Shown one piece after another: positions 1 through 7,921 of a stretch of 19,419 nt of DNA (within the stretch, counting starts at the first letter, position 1; every line of letters starts with the position of its first letter). The notes under the pieces were generated by a model. The model had not been told where the DNA came from. It ran no database searches and saw nothing but the letters and a program-made list of their open reading frames with translations. The translations under genes were made by a program, and so were the position numbers. Origin of the DNA: Glaciecola sp038744645 (GTDB lineage: Bacteria; Pseudomonadota; Gammaproteobacteria; Enterobacterales; Alteromonadaceae); contig JBCDMA010000036.1 of assembly GCA_038744645.1 (NCBI GenBank), forward strand, positions 1-19,419, read 5' to 3'.

Positions 1-179
1 CACAGCGTCGTGTAACTAAACAGCCAATCAAAATGCACCAGTATCCAGTCATTTATATTGGTCATTGCGTCTAGAAACGCGGTTAAGTTTACAAAACTAA
101 ATACAACCGCCGGGAACAATAATGCAAAGGGTGGCCAGAACACTAGATTGCGAACGCTTTGTTTTGCTCCCGTTTGCAT
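1..179 (-). CDS. BCCT-family transporter, N-terminal fragment (runs off left edge)
   Basis: Reading the minus strand from ATG at 179 gives 59 codons that stay open to the window edge. The peptide begins MQTGAKQSVRNLVFWPP, followed by a hydrophobic segment (about residues 12-31) and then WILVHFDWLFSYTTL. This order, a first membrane helix followed by a short loop with W-I-L-x-x-F-x-W-L-F-S, is what I recognise from the N-terminus of betaine/choline/carnitine transporters, which import compatible solutes with Na+ or H+. Only about a tenth of such a protein (usually 500-650 residues) is visible, so the substrate cannot be inferred. It lies 80 bp downstream of the PNPOx-fold gene on the same strand and may be cotranscribed. 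The start is uncertain: AAAGG lies 4 nt before the ATG, while a perfect AAGGAGG lies 18 nt before it (see findings). Confidence 0.7.
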   Translation of the reverse strand, partial: MQTGAKQSVRNLVFWPPFALLFPAVVFSFVNLTAFLDAMTNINDWILVHFDWLFSYTTL

Positions 180-259
180 ACGGCCTTTAATTATAAGCCT
201 CCTTCGGTCAATTCATTGTAATTTACTGCATTACATCACGTGTATTCAATGGCTTGAAA

Positions 260-1237
260 TCAGTGGTCATCATCCCACGTGCCCGTCATTAAGCTAACCG
301 GCGAGTATTCATCAAAGCGCCATCGCATCGGCAGTGCGTTCTGCAACAGAAACCCGTGGTCTAGTGTAAACTGCCAAAGTCTCTGTGCACCTTTAAATTG
401 CAGGTGCGCATCAGAGTGCCACAGCGTCTTCGCTTTACCCGTGAGGGTTAAAACATCACCCGTAGAAAAATCAATAAACAATAGTCCAACATGCGGGTTT
501 ACTTCAATGTTTCCCAGTGTATTAAAGAGATTGTTGCCTCTATAGTCAGGAATGGTTAACGTTTTTGCATCATCAACGCGAACAAATCCAGCTTGACCAC
601 CCCGATGAGACACGTCTGCGCCGTTTGCTCTGCTTTGTGCATCCTTATCAACATTTTTGCTGGTGCTCGCCACAAAGAACGTATCTGCATTTTTAATCAA
701 TTTCCCTATCATGCCATCAAATTCTGTCACTTTCGTTGCCGTTGATGCTTCTGGCTTAAAGTCTTTTTTCCATTCAGTCTCACGGATCTGAATGTATTGC
801 GGGCAATTTCCAAATGCTTGCAACACATCTAGGGATATTTTTCCGTCACTTGTGGCTGTTAACTGCGTACTGGCGCGGTTGCGTCGACGATTGCTCAAAT
901 CAATGCCCAACAAGCCTATGCGCAGCCCGTCTGCATTTTTAATCGCGTTAACCATGGGGTCATTATGCAGCGGCGACGTTTTCAAATGCATTTTCTTGTC
1001 AGTTGGAAAAGAAATGAACCCAGGTTTACCTACCAAGATACTCGCCCATACCTTATCATTTTGGTCATGATAGCCAGCAAACAGATAAGGCAAGGCGCTG
1101 TAAAACGTCTTGTGTTGCTCGACCATGACATCGCGTATCATCCGAGGTGCAATGGTCTCTATGCGTTTAGCAACGCCTAATTTCTTCTGGATGGCTATTT
1201 CACCTTCATGAAAAATGGGCTCAGCTTGAGTCTGCAT
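260..1237 (-). CDS. Pyridoxamine 5'-phosphate oxidase-fold flavin-binding protein
   Basis: A 325-residue soluble protein with no signal peptide. It resembles the predicted flavin-nucleotide-binding proteins structurally related to PNP oxidase. Two split-barrel-like portions are visible. Around residues 48-120 there is a segment with WASILVGKPGFI. In the C-terminal half there is FFVASTSKNVD, then RGGQAGFVRVDD, then IPDYRGNNLFNTLGNIEVNPHVGLLFIDF, which is the FMN-binding-type strand pattern of this family. Members probably bind FMN or F420-like cofactors in redox reactions; the substrate is unknown, and true vitamin B6 synthesis (PdxH) is unlikely because the protein is too long and divergent. 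AGAGG lies 8 nt before the ATG. A small ORF ends 12 bp upstream and the BCCT gene follows 80 bp downstream, suggesting one operon under the divergent LysR regulator. Confidence 0.8.
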   Translation of the reverse strand: MQTQAEPIFHEGEIAIQKKLGVAKRIETIAPRMIRDVMVEQHKTFYSALPYLFAGYHDQNDKVWASILVGKPGFISFPTDKKMHLKTSPLHNDPMVNAIKNADGLRIGLLGIDLSNRRRNRASTQLTATSDGKISLDVLQAFGNCPQYIQIRETEWKKDFKPEASTATKVTEFDGMIGKLIKNADTFFVASTSKNVDKDAQSRANGADVSHRGGQAGFVRVDDAKTLTIPDYRGNNLFNTLGNIEVNPHVGLLFIDFSTGDVLTLTGKAKTLWHSDAHLQFKGAQRLWQFTLDHGFLLQNALPMRWRFDEYSPVSLMTGTWDDDH

Positions 1238-1249
1238 CTCAATATCCTC

Positions 1250-1420
1250 TTATTTACACTCGAATGTGCGTTGCGCCTCGGCATCACACAGCGTTTCTAA
1301 AGGCAAATATTGCAATTCAAAATGCGATAAATGATGGCATTGTGTCACGCCATAGCGGTCAAAAATTACACTTGTCCTGGTCAGGGTGCGTTCAAAAAAT
1401 GTTTGAAGTGTCGTTTTCAT
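1250..1420 (-). CDS. Small uncharacterised protein (56 aa) leading the PNPOx-fold operon
   Basis: A minus-strand ORF from ATG 1420 to TAA 1250. It encodes 56 residues starting MKTTLQTFFERTLTRTSVIF and ending in a Cys-Lys. AAGGTGA lies upstream with 7 nt between GG and ATG, a good ribosome binding site. The stop is followed directly by the AGAGG site and ATG of the flavoprotein gene (12-bp gap), which is typical operon spacing. I do not recognise the family. It has no membrane segment or signal peptide, is mildly basic at the N-terminus, and contains two His pairs or near-pairs and three Cys (TQCHH, TLC, FEC), so metal or redox chemistry is conceivable but unproven. It fills what otherwise looks like a 300-bp gap. 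It could be a fortuitous ORF; the spacing and ribosome binding site argue for it. Confidence 0.5.
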   Translation of the reverse strand: MKTTLQTFFERTLTRTSVIFDRYGVTQCHHLSHFELQYLPLETLCDAEAQRTFECK

Positions 1421-1544
1421 GTCATCACCTTCAATGTTGTTTCGGGATTATTTTGTTGTTATTAACTATATTGGTGTTTATAAAGGAGATAAATGTAAGT
1501 TTTATAGAATTAATATCCATGAATTGTGGATAATAGGATGGCAT

Positions 1545-2435
1545 ATGGATTCAATAGACATGATGAGAGTCTTCACAACCGTGGCGCGACAAGGTTCATT
1601 CACCGTCGCTGCAGAAGAGCTGGATATGGCTGTTCAAACAGTGAGTAAATACGTCAAAGCACTAGAAAATAAGCTTTCGGTGCAATTGTTTAATCGCACA
1701 ACGCGAACAGTGAATCTAAATGATGCCGGAAAAGTCTATTATGAGCGGTGTCTTGATTTAATATCGCAATTTGAAGAGCTCGAAAATGCGACGACGTTTG
1801 ATAATGCAACGCCCAAAGGCCGCATACGCATTACAGCGCCGACGGCATTTGGCGAGCTGCATTTAATGCCGGCATTGGCGCGATTTCAACAGCAATACAG
1901 AGAGATCTCATTAGACGTCGATTTATCTAATCGTAAAGTCTCGATCATTGATGACGGATTTGATTTAGCTGTGCGCATTGGTGAGCTTCAAGATTCAAAT
2001 CTGTTTGCAAAAAAACTCTTGTCAATGCGCGTTTGTGTTTGCGTCGCTCCCGGTTACCTTAAAAGACATGGCGTACCAAATACACCTGACGATCTCAAAT
2101 TACATAATTGCTTGCTCGACAGCAATTTTCGATTTTTCAAACATTGGCCGTTTCACAAACAGGGGCAAATGACAAAAATTGAGGTGTCAGGGAACTTCAT
2201 TGGCAACTCACCAAGAGCCCTACGCCAGATGGCGTTGTCCGGCGCTGGCATTGCAGTATGCCCAATGTACGTTATTCAAAAAGATGTTAAAGAAGGACGA
2301 CTGGTGTTGCTGTTCGAGGAAATGGAAACAAGTACGTTTGGCGTGTATGCGCTTTATCCTCATCGTAAGCACTTGTCTAAAAGAGTGAGAGTATTGGTTG
2401 ATTATTTGGCAGACGCATTGAGAGATATCCAATAG
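1545..2435 (+). CDS. LysR-family transcriptional regulator
   Basis: Starting at ATG 1545 gives a 296-residue protein, the normal LysR length. The N-terminal winged helix-turn-helix (about residues 5-62) shows the family pattern MMRVFTTVARQGSFTVAAEEL, then AVQTVSKYVKALENKLSVQLFNRTTR. The effector-binding domain follows from about residue 90 (PKGRIRITAPTAFGELHLMPAL, later GAGIAVCPMYV). The frame stays open upstream to 1419, but the upstream codons are not LysR-like and overlap the opposing small ORF. AGGA at 1535-1538 with 6-nt spacing supports 1545. The sequence resembles the large single-domain-effector group of LysR proteins with NRTTR in the wing. It diverges from the small-ORF/PNPOx/BCCT unit and by LysR convention probably regulates it and itself from the shared 1421-1544 region; the inducer is unknown. 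Confidence 0.9.
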   Translation: MDSIDMMRVFTTVARQGSFTVAAEELDMAVQTVSKYVKALENKLSVQLFNRTTRTVNLNDAGKVYYERCLDLISQFEELENATTFDNATPKGRIRITAPTAFGELHLMPALARFQQQYREISLDVDLSNRKVSIIDDGFDLAVRIGELQDSNLFAKKLLSMRVCVCVAPGYLKRHGVPNTPDDLKLHNCLLDSNFRFFKHWPFHKQGQMTKIEVSGNFIGNSPRALRQMALSGAGIAVCPMYVIQKDVKEGRLVLLFEEMETSTFGVYALYPHRKHLSKRVRVLVDYLADALRDIQ

Positions 2436-2598
2436 TCGGTTGACATTTTCTACTTTTGTGAACAGGGGGCTGGCTGTTTTGGGTGAATCTGCACTGTTTA
2501 CATATATGCAATCTAATCACAACCTCGGTGTAATTATACGCAAAGCGAAGTCGATACAATGTATTATTTAAAGTGCTTGAACGGTTTGGGAATTATAG

Positions 2599-3729
2599 TT
2601 GCCAGAGCACTTACTCTACTTCATCTTGCTGGTTGTTCTGAGCTCTATCGCATTTGCGTTCCTCTATTTCATCCCTACGAGTAAGCTTGGGCGAAGCGAC
2701 CATTCTGTTCCTTACTTCAGGCTGTTTTATCTTTGCAATGCAATGGGCTTTGCTCAATTCATCATTGGTGATTCATCCTTTGCAGCCGCGGTAGGAAATG
2801 CCTTCTTTGTATTATCCGTGCATTCACTTGTTTTTGGTTTAAAGCTAAGAACAATGGACATAAGGCCACTTAATTCACAGATATTTGCCGCCATTAATGC
2901 CGTCGCTATATTTTTCTTCACCTGGGTTACTCTCACTCTAGAGTCTAATCCCCGCATATTTATAGTATCTACCATTTCCATAAATATGGGCGCGCTGTAT
3001 CTCTACAGCTTTTACATTTGTCTGACGAAAGACGTAGAATCGATTCGAACCAAGACGCTACGTGGATCATTGATCATAAGCGCTATACTGATATCACTTT
3101 CCTGGCTTCCTCTGTACTTAACCAATGACACCGTATTACATTTACGAGGCATTTTTGCGTCAGTAACCGTTATTCACTTTGTATTGTTCGGTGGATTGCT
3201 ATCACTATTGATGTCAGACGTGATCCACTTTTACTACACTAATTCTATTACCGATAGTCTTTCAGGGCTTTACAACAGGCGGCATTTTACCGACGTTGGT
3301 CGCGACATGGTAAATAGCGCCAAACGCCATAAATTCCCAATATGCTGTGTACTTTGTGATATTGACCGTTTTAAGTCAGTCAACGATACGCACGGCCATG
3401 ACGTTGGCGATGAAGTGATTAAAACTGTGGCTAAATTGCTAAAAAAGAACGCGCGTCCGCGCGATCTAGTCGCGCGTATTGGTGGAGAGGAGTATGCAAT
3501 ACTGCTTGATAATACGGATATCGCGGGTGCTGTTGATTATGCCGAAAGGGTAAGGCGAAACATCAAAAAACTGAAAATGCATGGCAATGACGTGACCATC
3601 TCTATAACGGCTAGCTTCGGCATTTTTGATGCATCGGAGAGTACTATTCAAGATGCGCTCAAAAATGCGGATATGGCGTTATATCGCTCTAAACGCAATG
3701 GAAGGGATCAAGTTTCTACCCAACTGTGA
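2599..3729 (+). CDS. Membrane-anchored diguanylate cyclase (GGDEF)
   Basis: A 376-residue protein. The N-terminal part, to about residue 208, has roughly six or seven hydrophobic segments (for example around 6-24, 43-57, 64-81, 97-114, 121-142, 157-174, 186-206) and resembles an integral-membrane sensor of unrecognised type. A GGDEF domain follows (about 212-376) and makes cyclic di-GMP from two GTP. Visible motifs are DSLSGLYNRRHF, the metal-binding DIDRFKSVNDTHGHDVGD (from residue 254), RPRD as the product-inhibition I-site (286-289), and the signature GGEEY at 295-299, an accepted active variant. No EAL domain is present. The start is TTG at 2599, immediately after an in-frame TAG; no ATG is available before the membrane region. 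The ribosome binding site is weak. The signal sensed and the process controlled (motility or biofilm) cannot be told from sequence. Confidence 0.9.
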   Translation: MPEHLLYFILLVVLSSIAFAFLYFIPTSKLGRSDHSVPYFRLFYLCNAMGFAQFIIGDSSFAAAVGNAFFVLSVHSLVFGLKLRTMDIRPLNSQIFAAINAVAIFFFTWVTLTLESNPRIFIVSTISINMGALYLYSFYICLTKDVESIRTKTLRGSLIISAILISLSWLPLYLTNDTVLHLRGIFASVTVIHFVLFGGLLSLLMSDVIHFYYTNSITDSLSGLYNRRHFTDVGRDMVNSAKRHKFPICCVLCDIDRFKSVNDTHGHDVGDEVIKTVAKLLKKNARPRDLVARIGGEEYAILLDNTDIAGAVDYAERVRRNIKKLKMHGNDVTISITASFGIFDASESTIQDALKNADMALYRSKRNGRDQVSTQL

Positions 3730-3744
3730 TGTTTATTTTGTACT

Positions 3745-3756
3745 TGCACTAGTGCA
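3745..3756. repeat. 12-bp perfect palindrome TGCACTAGTGCA
   Basis: A perfect palindrome in the 76-bp gap between the diguanylate cyclase stop and the rarD start. Its core GCACTAGTGC recurs with one change (GCACTAGCGC) at 4711-4720, just after rarD. No U-tract follows, so a terminator role is weak. It could be a regulator site or coincidence. Confidence 0.4.
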
Positions 3757-3805
3757 TTGAATACAAGACAATCAAGATTCTTTCTGCTCACAATCGTCCT
3801 CCGAA

Positions 3806-4705
3806 TTGAACAATGAAAACCGTGCTAACCTAGGTGTTTTCTATGCCATCGCTGCGTATGGCATGTGGGGCGTGGCGCCCATTTATTTTAAACAGCTGAC
3901 GCAAATCCCAGCGCAAGATATTCTCATTCATCGCATTGTTTGGGCAGCGGTTCTGCTGTTAGGGATGATATTTTTACTTAAACAGCGTCCTATGGTGCAA
4001 CTGGCTTTAAAGACAAAGCAAACGGTTGTAACACTCATTGTTGCTGGTGCTTTGCTGGCATTAAACTGGTTTATATTTATTTGGGCTGTAAACCATGACT
4101 ATTTACTTGAAACAAGTCTTGGTTATTTCATTAGCCCGCTGGTGAATGTTGCTTTTGGTGCTTTGTTCCTTGGCGAGCGATTTAGACGATTACAAATCCT
4201 TGCCGTAGCAATCGCAATCATCGGTGTCTCGTACTCACTTATCACCTACGGAAAGCTGCCTTGGGTCGCCTTGGGATTGGCGATCACCTTTAGTGTCTAC
4301 GGGCTACTTCGCAAAAAAGCAACGGTAGATGCATTACCGGGTTTGTTCATCGAAACTGTATTACTGTTGCCGTTCGTGATGCTGTATCTGTTGTTTATTT
4401 CAAACACCGTCGGTGACATGGGACAGCTTAATACCGCGACAAACTTACTGCTATTGGCGGCTGGCGCAGTTTCCGTAGCGCCATTACTGTGTTTCACCGC
4501 AGCGGCAAGAAGACTGCGATTATCTACTCTTGGTTTTTTTCAATACATTGGGCCCAGCATCATGTTTGTGCTCGCCACATTCATCTACGACGAGCCGTTA
4601 AGTCACGATAGGTTCATCACCTTTATATTTGTGTGGACAGCGTTGATCATATTTAGTCTGGATTCTTTTCTAAGTTACAAAACGCAACGTAACAGAATCC
4701 CTTAA
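3806..4705 (+). CDS. rarD: RarD-type EamA/DMT transporter
   Basis: A 299-residue inner-membrane protein of about ten hydrophobic helices, two EamA repeats. The N-terminal pattern NLGVFYAIAAYGMWGVAPIYFKQL, with IPAQDILIHRIVWA next, closely matches E. coli RarD in order and spacing. Later segments such as ALNWFIFIWAVNHDYLLETSLGYFISPLVNV and FFQYIGPSIMFVLATFIYDEPL are also characteristic. RarD was named for a link to chloramphenicol sensitivity; the physiological substrate remains unclear. The start is TTG at 3806, without a good Shine-Dalgarno; it is favoured because it places the first helix where RarD homologues have it and no in-frame ATG occurs before the conserved region. It follows the diguanylate cyclase by 76 bp on the same strand and is convergent with the RND genes. 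Confidence 0.88.
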   Translation: MNNENRANLGVFYAIAAYGMWGVAPIYFKQLTQIPAQDILIHRIVWAAVLLLGMIFLLKQRPMVQLALKTKQTVVTLIVAGALLALNWFIFIWAVNHDYLLETSLGYFISPLVNVAFGALFLGERFRRLQILAVAIAIIGVSYSLITYGKLPWVALGLAITFSVYGLLRKKATVDALPGLFIETVLLLPFVMLYLLFISNTVGDMGQLNTATNLLLLAAGAVSVAPLLCFTAAARRLRLSTLGFFQYIGPSIMFVLATFIYDEPLSHDRFITFIFVWTALIIFSLDSFLSYKTQRNRIP

Positions 4706-4718
4706 CCAGAGCACTAGC

Positions 4719-4756
4719 GCTCAGTTGCTTGCATATAAATCCCGTCAAAACTGAGC
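4719..4756. terminator. Possible weak bidirectional terminator hairpin between rarD and the RND permease
   Basis: GCTCAGTT (4719-4726) and AACTGAGC (4749-4756) form a perfect 8-bp stem with a 22-nt loop in the 57-bp gap between two convergent genes. No clear T-run follows on either strand, so intrinsic termination is tentative; the position suits it. Confidence 0.3.
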
Positions 4757-4762
4757 TTCTAC

Positions 4763-7700
4763 TTATGTATTGCTGGTAATCGATTCTAATTCCTGAGAGG
4801 CAATAACGTCTTTCTTTTCATCCTGGCTGTGGTCCGATGCCAGCACCATGTAAATGGTAGGCAGTACAAGCAAGGTAAAGAATGTCCCTACTAACATACC
4901 TGCAACGAGAATAATGCCGATGCTATTGCGTGCTTCCGCGCCTGCGCCTGTAACTAATACCAATGGGAAATGGCCCAAAACGGTTGCAGCTGTAGTCATC
5001 AAAACGGGTCGCAGACGAATTTCAGCCGCGCGCCTTACTGCGTTGAGTTTATCTAGACCTTGTCGCTGCATGTGATTCGCAAACTCAACGATGAGTATGC
5101 CGTTTTTTGCAACTAGACCTACTAGGGTGATAAAGCCAACTTGTGAGTAGATGTTAATCGTGGTGAAATCCAGAAAACTGAACACCATAGCACCGCTCAG
5201 TGCCAATGGCACTGAACCTAGTAGCACAACTAAAGGATCTCTCAAGCTATTAAACTGAATGGCGAGAACGAAGAAGACAAACACCAGTGCAACGACTAGC
5301 ACGCCTTCAAGCGTATTGCCTTCTAATCTTATTTGCCTAGATTCTCCTGCGTGGTCCAACTGATAATTGGCAGGTAGAATATCTGTAGCTAATTCTTCAA
5401 GAATAGACAAACCTTGCTCTTTCGTGGTGAGGCCAGGAATGGGTTCAGCAAAGATCCGAAATGCGTTTTTTTGTTGAAATTTAGCAAGTACACGAGGTGC
5501 GGTTTCCGTGCGGATTTGTGCTATTGCCCTTAGTGGGATCAAATTTCCCGTCGGTGTTCTGACCTGTAAATCCAATATTGCATCAGGGTTGAGTCGATCT
5601 GTGCCTTGCACCATTGGGATCACGCGATAGGCTCGACCATCCTGGTTATATCGATTCACGAAATTACCAGAAAGCAGCGTTGATAGCTGGCTGTTGACAT
5701 TAGCCAAATTCATTCCGAGATCGGCGATTTTCTTGCGATCTAACTCAAAACGCACCTGCGGCAGGTCAATTTTAAGGTCTGTATTAACAAAAATAAATCT
5801 GCCAGATTCATTGGCAGCCGCCACTAATTTATCTGCAAACTGTTTGAGCTGCACATAAGAGTCTGTTGATAGAACAACTAACTCAACTGAAAAGTTGCCC
5901 GCGGTAGGTAATGCAGAATCAAGTACAGGAAAGGCTTTTACCCCTGGCACTTCGGTGAGTTTGCCAAAGGCTTGCCAAAACATATCTTGAACACTTTGAG
6001 AACGTTCATCAACGGAAGAAAAATCGACACCAGAAAACCCACCTGCAGGATTCATGATTTGCCACATGTATTTTGCGCCTTCGAGTTCCTTCATCGTTGT
6101 AACAACGTCATTCATATGCTCAAGTGTATAATCAATATTTGCCTCTGGTGCAGACTCTACTATCACTGTAATACTCGATTGATCTTCGGTGGGAGCCAGT
6201 TCCTTGAGAGAACCCAAATAAAACGGGATACTTAACAATGAAAGACACACAGCGACGAAAAGTATTTGAAATTTAAGATCAATGGTTTTGACCACCATCT
6301 TTCCGTAGAACCTTTGGAGCACGGCAAATTTATCGTTTACCCATTTGGTTAAACCACTTTCTTTGCCGCCTTTAGCGCATGCATAAGCACTCATGATCGG
6401 CGAAAGCGTTACTGCCACAACACCGGATATAATCACCGCAATCGCGAGCGAAAATGCAAACTCTTTAAAAAGAGCACCGGTCAAACCTGTAAGCAGCCCA
6501 ATGGGTGCATATACCGCTGCAAGCGTAACTGTAGTGCTTACGATGGGTGCCAACAGTTGTCTTGAGCTTGCAAGTGCCGCCTGCATTCGGCTCATACCTG
6601 TGCGCATGTAGCGCGCAACGTTTTCTACCACAACAATGGCATCGTCAACCACCAGTCCTACGGATAACACAATTGCAAGTACCGTCAACAAGTTGATGCT
6701 GAAACCAACCAATGACATTGCTGCAACCGCACCTAATATAGAGATAGGTATCGTAATCAACGGAACCATAGCCGTTCGGAATGAGCCCATCATAGCGAGG
6801 ACGACAATGCCAACCAATAAGACAGTTTCGCCCAATGTCGTGAAGATTTCTTTCAGCGCATCGCGCATATAAAGCGTGCCATCATAACCGTCAGTGATGC
6901 GCAGACCCCTTGGCAAAGTAGCATTGATCTCATCAATCATCACATATAGACGGTCGCCAATTTCAATTTCATTCGCACCAGGAAGCGGCCAAACAGATAT
7001 GTATAAAACAACTTGTTCATCAAGGCGCGCAGTGATAACGCCTTCTTCTTCGTTTAGCTCGACATCTGCAACATCTTTGATTCGAATCTGGATCCCGTCA
7101 CTTTCTCGGATAACAAGAGATTTAAATTCTTCCACGCTTGTAAGGCTGGTATCCGTGAGCAACGAGATCCGCTGCTGGTCGTTTTCACTGCGGCCTATCG
7201 TAGAAATTTGATTGTTAGCTTGTAGCGCAGCACTGACATCGTCGGCGGATACGTTAAATGCCGCCATGCGTTTTGGATCTAGCCAAATTCGCATTGAAGG
7301 TGAACGTCCGCCTTCTAGTCCGACGCGTTGCACCCCAGGAATAGTGGCTATGGTAGGTGTTACATTTCTGGCCAGATAGTCGGTTACCTCAAGCCGCGAC
7401 ATATCCGCCTCTACCTCATCGTATTCTACGGTGAGGTAGAAGATGGCAAAGGGGCGATCAGCACGCACCACTTGAATTGAGGGGTCTTCTGCAGCTTCTG
7501 GCAACTCAAAACGTATTTGATCGATGCGCGCAGATAGTTCGGCTAAGGCATCCGAAGGCTTTTCATTCAACCGCAACCAAGCAGTTACCGTACTTAACCC
7601 GGGTGTTGTATTAGAGTCCACATAGTCAACACCTGGCACGGAGGAGGCTGCGCGCTCGATGGGCTCTGTAATGAAACCCTGCACAATTTCCGCTGATGCG

Positions 7701-7921
7701 CCAACATAAGGCGTAGAAATGACAATAGACGCACTGCTTAACTGTGGGAATTGCAGAATTGAAATGTTAAATGCTGCTCGCAGTCCAATAAGAATGAACG
7801 CAAGGGAAATTACAATGGCAATTATGGGCCTCTTGCTAAAGATATCCATAATCGACGGCGTATTAATTAACTTTGAATTAGCCTCTGAAGCGTCAAGTTT
7901 TTCTAAGGGTTGATCAGACAC
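4763..7921 (-). CDS. RND efflux pump inner-membrane permease (HAE1/AcrB family)
   Basis: A 1052-residue RND permease, full length for the family. It is the proton-driven component that exports amphiphilic compounds through a tripartite envelope complex. The first helix follows DIFSKRPIIAIVISL. The proton-relay Asp pair is in SVGLVVDDAIVVVENV (Asp426-Asp427 from the GTG start) and the partner Lys in FITLVGLVAKNGILIVEFANHM. Two large periplasmic loops follow TM1 and TM7. The start chosen is GTG 7921, which overlaps the adaptor stop as TAGTG and has GGAG 7 nt upstream. An ATG at 7948 is in frame but lies inside the adaptor gene with a poorer ribosome site; ATG 7849 (MDIF) is a further option but would lose the coupling. 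No outer-membrane channel gene is adjacent, so a TolC homologue encoded elsewhere is presumably used. The substrate cannot be told. Confidence 0.92.
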   Translation of the reverse strand: MSDQPLEKLDASEANSKLINTPSIMDIFSKRPIIAIVISLAFILIGLRAAFNISILQFPQLSSASIVISTPYVGASAEIVQGFITEPIERAASSVPGVDYVDSNTTPGLSTVTAWLRLNEKPSDALAELSARIDQIRFELPEAAEDPSIQVVRADRPFAIFYLTVEYDEVEADMSRLEVTDYLARNVTPTIATIPGVQRVGLEGGRSPSMRIWLDPKRMAAFNVSADDVSAALQANNQISTIGRSENDQQRISLLTDTSLTSVEEFKSLVIRESDGIQIRIKDVADVELNEEEGVITARLDEQVVLYISVWPLPGANEIEIGDRLYVMIDEINATLPRGLRITDGYDGTLYMRDALKEIFTTLGETVLLVGIVVLAMMGSFRTAMVPLITIPISILGAVAAMSLVGFSINLLTVLAIVLSVGLVVDDAIVVVENVARYMRTGMSRMQAALASSRQLLAPIVSTTVTLAAVYAPIGLLTGLTGALFKEFAFSLAIAVIISGVVAVTLSPIMSAYACAKGGKESGLTKWVNDKFAVLQRFYGKMVVKTIDLKFQILFVAVCLSLLSIPFYLGSLKELAPTEDQSSITVIVESAPEANIDYTLEHMNDVVTTMKELEGAKYMWQIMNPAGGFSGVDFSSVDERSQSVQDMFWQAFGKLTEVPGVKAFPVLDSALPTAGNFSVELVVLSTDSYVQLKQFADKLVAAANESGRFIFVNTDLKIDLPQVRFELDRKKIADLGMNLANVNSQLSTLLSGNFVNRYNQDGRAYRVIPMVQGTDRLNPDAILDLQVRTPTGNLIPLRAIAQIRTETAPRVLAKFQQKNAFRIFAEPIPGLTTKEQGLSILEELATDILPANYQLDHAGESRQIRLEGNTLEGVLVVALVFVFFVLAIQFNSLRDPLVVLLGSVPLALSGAMVFSFLDFTTINIYSQVGFITLVGLVAKNGILIVEFANHMQRQGLDKLNAVRRAAEIRLRPVLMTTAATVLGHFPLVLVTGAGAEARNSIGIILVAGMLVGTFFTLLVLPTIYMVLASDHSQDEKKDVIASQELESITSNT

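Noticed and set aside
58..297. 79-codon plus-strand ORF at the left edge
   Set aside because: It lies antisense to the BCCT N-terminus and the end of the PNPOx-fold gene, and its peptide has no recognisable family features.
1419..1544. 42-residue N-terminal extension of the LysR protein
   Set aside because: LysR proteins begin a few residues before the helix-turn-helix; ATG 1545 has a ribosome site, and the extension overlaps the opposing small ORF and likely promoter.
2440..2445. TTGACA as -35 of a promoter before the diguanylate cyclase
   Set aside because: No acceptable -10 at 15-19 bp (GC-rich CAGGGG there).
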